From Thermofilaceae archaeon (GTDB taxonomy: Archaea > Thermoproteota > Thermoprotei > Thermofilales > Thermofilaceae): 13,765 bases of DNA. The position numbers and the translations under genes are program-made. Shown here piece after piece: positions 12,827 through 13,765 of this stretch (position 1 is the first letter of the stretch; each line of letters starts with the position of its first letter). The notes beneath the pieces were generated by a model. That model was not told where the DNA came from and made no database searches. It was given only the letters and a program-made list of their open reading frames with translations. The DNA is taken from assembly GCA_027017025.1 (NCBI GenBank), contig JALURH010000088.1, positions 1 through 13,765 of the forward strand, written 5' to 3'.

Positions 12827-13765
12827 GTGTCTGAGCTAGGCATTACTGCTAGTAAAGAAGAAAATTTTTCCGAGTGGTTTACACAAGTGCTACAAAAAGC
12901 TGACCTAGTTGACATTAGATACAACGTTCAGGGATTCATTGTCCATAGGCCCTGGGCAATGCATATCATAAAAAACATCTATAGGTTCTTTGAGGAAGAG
13001 CTGGAGAAAACTGGTCACGAACCTGTCCTATTCCCTCTAGTAATACCGGAGGAGAACTTCGAGAAAGAAAAAGAGCATGTAGAGGGATTTAAGCCTGAAG
13101 TATTTTGGATAACGGAGGCGGGTGACGAAAAACTTGATAGGAGATTAGCGTTACGCCCAACCTCTGAAACAGCTTTTTACTCTATGTACTCGCTATGGAT
13201 ACAGAGCTGGAGAGATCTACCGTTAAAGCTCTATCAAAGCGTAAGTGTTTATAGGTATGAGAAACATACCAGGCCATTTATTAGAGGAAGAGAGTTTCTG
13301 TGGATAGAGGCTCATGACGCGTTTCCAACACATGAAGAAGCTTTGAAGCAGATCAAAGAGGACATGGAGAATTCACGTAAAGTTATTTGGGAAAAACTTG
13401 GTATACCGTTCCTATTTCTTAGAAGACCTCCTTGGGATAAGTTCGCTGGAGCCGAGGATACATATGCAGCTGATACTCTAATGCCTGATGGACGTGTATT
13501 ACAGATATCCTCTACCCATGACTTAGGGCAACGTTTTGCTAAGGCATTTAATATATTATTTGTAGATGAACGTGGCAAGAAAAGATATGTTTGGCAAACG
13601 TGTTATGGACCCGGTATATGGAGAATAGTTGCCGCCTTAATAGCTGTACATGGTGATAATAAAGGTTTAATCCTACCATTTGATGTAGCTCCTCTACAAG
13701 TTATAATTATACCAATATATTATAGAAAAGAGGAAAGAGATAAAGTCCTCGGCAAATGTAAATAT
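12827..13765 (+). CDS. proS: Prolyl-tRNA synthetase, archaeal/eukaryal type, C-terminus cut off by the window edge
   Basis: Class II aminoacyl-tRNA synthetase charging tRNA-Pro. The first 313 codons are present, in frame to the last base. Seen: GITASKEENFSEWFTQVLQKADLVD (6-30), the typical N-terminus; GFIVHRPWAMHI (motif 1 region); PLVIPEENFEKEKEHVEGF; LRPTSETAFY; motif 2 RYEKHTRPFIRGREFLWIEAHDAF; AGAEDTYAADTLMPDG; SSTHDLGQRFAKAFNI; TCYGPGIWR with HGDNKGLILP (motif 3 region). The C-terminal anticodon domain begins at the edge and the rest lies outside. Start GTG 12827 is supported by GGGGTGA (12816-12822) 4 bases upstream. A promoter probably lies in the 65-base gap (TATTTAAC around 12779-12786). 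Identity is certain. Confidence 0.97.
   Translation, partial: MSELGITASKEENFSEWFTQVLQKADLVDIRYNVQGFIVHRPWAMHIIKNIYRFFEEELEKTGHEPVLFPLVIPEENFEKEKEHVEGFKPEVFWITEAGDEKLDRRLALRPTSETAFYSMYSLWIQSWRDLPLKLYQSVSVYRYEKHTRPFIRGREFLWIEAHDAFPTHEEALKQIKEDMENSRKVIWEKLGIPFLFLRRPPWDKFAGAEDTYAADTLMPDGRVLQISSTHDLGQRFAKAFNILFVDERGKKRYVWQTCYGPGIWRIVAALIAVHGDNKGLILPFDVAPLQVIIIPIYYRKEERDKVLGKCKY

Noticed and set aside
1..13765. CRISPR array, insertion sequence or prophage
   Set aside because: No regularly spaced direct repeats, no intact transposase or integrase, and no terminal repeats were seen; the other open frames opposite the named genes are antisense shadows.

Overview
The window reads as chromosomal DNA of a hyperthermophilic crenarchaeon, probably of the Desulfurococcales type; I cannot name the genus. 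The signs are: archaeal-type valyl- and prolyl-tRNA synthetases, an archaeal 8-oxoguanine glycosylase (AGOG), an isopentenyl phosphate kinase (archaeal isoprenoid pathway), AT-rich TATA-type promoters, a mix of leaderless starts and GAGGTGA-type ribosome sites, frequent GTG/TTG starts, heavy AGA/AGG/ATA codon use, and an intron-bearing tRNA-Tyr with the archaeal C1-G72 pair. Gene density is high. No transposon, CRISPR array or prophage is visible.

Layout. 1-2340 (-): valS, missing its C-terminus at the window edge. 2497-3342 (+): AGOG DNA glycosylase, overlapping tail-to-tail with a circularly permuted GTPase (3252-4103, -). 4133-5146 (-): a glyoxylate reductase-type 2-hydroxyacid dehydrogenase. 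5252-8364: a three-gene carbohydrate module made of a creatininase-fold hydrolase and a zinc alcohol dehydrogenase (-), divergent from a TIM-barrel sugar epimerase (+). 8431-9174 (+): an RNase Z-like metallo-beta-lactamase protein. 9175-9559: 385 bases without a convincing gene. 9560-10003 (-): a RimI-type N-acetyltransferase. 10056-10211 (+): tRNA-Tyr(GTA), which I read as carrying two introns. 10252-11187 (-): isoaspartyl peptidase/asparaginase, divergent from isopentenyl phosphate kinase (11224-12042, +), which is followed directly by a polyprenol/dolichol-kinase-type membrane protein (12048-12761, +). 12827 to the end (+): proS, truncated by the window edge.

The most interesting part is 5252-8364. 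The dehydrogenase, hydrolase and epimerase match, gene for gene, the iolM, iolN and iolO enzymes of the myo-inositol catabolic route described in Thermotoga maritima (scyllo-inosose to a diketo-inositol, ring opening to 5-keto-L-gluconate, epimerisation to D-tagaturonate). The divergent arrangement around a shared 120-base control region suggests an archaeal inositol degradation locus. The first dehydrogenase (iolG) and the uronate reductase are not in the window.

Other points of note are the tRNA-Tyr with a second intron inside the 3' anticodon stem, the antisense overlap that supplies a Ser/Asn-rich tail to the GTPase, a possible cysteine cluster in AGOG, a kinase pair that could act in series on isoprenoid alcohols, and interleaved leaderless promoters centred on a 14-base palindrome at 11191-11204.
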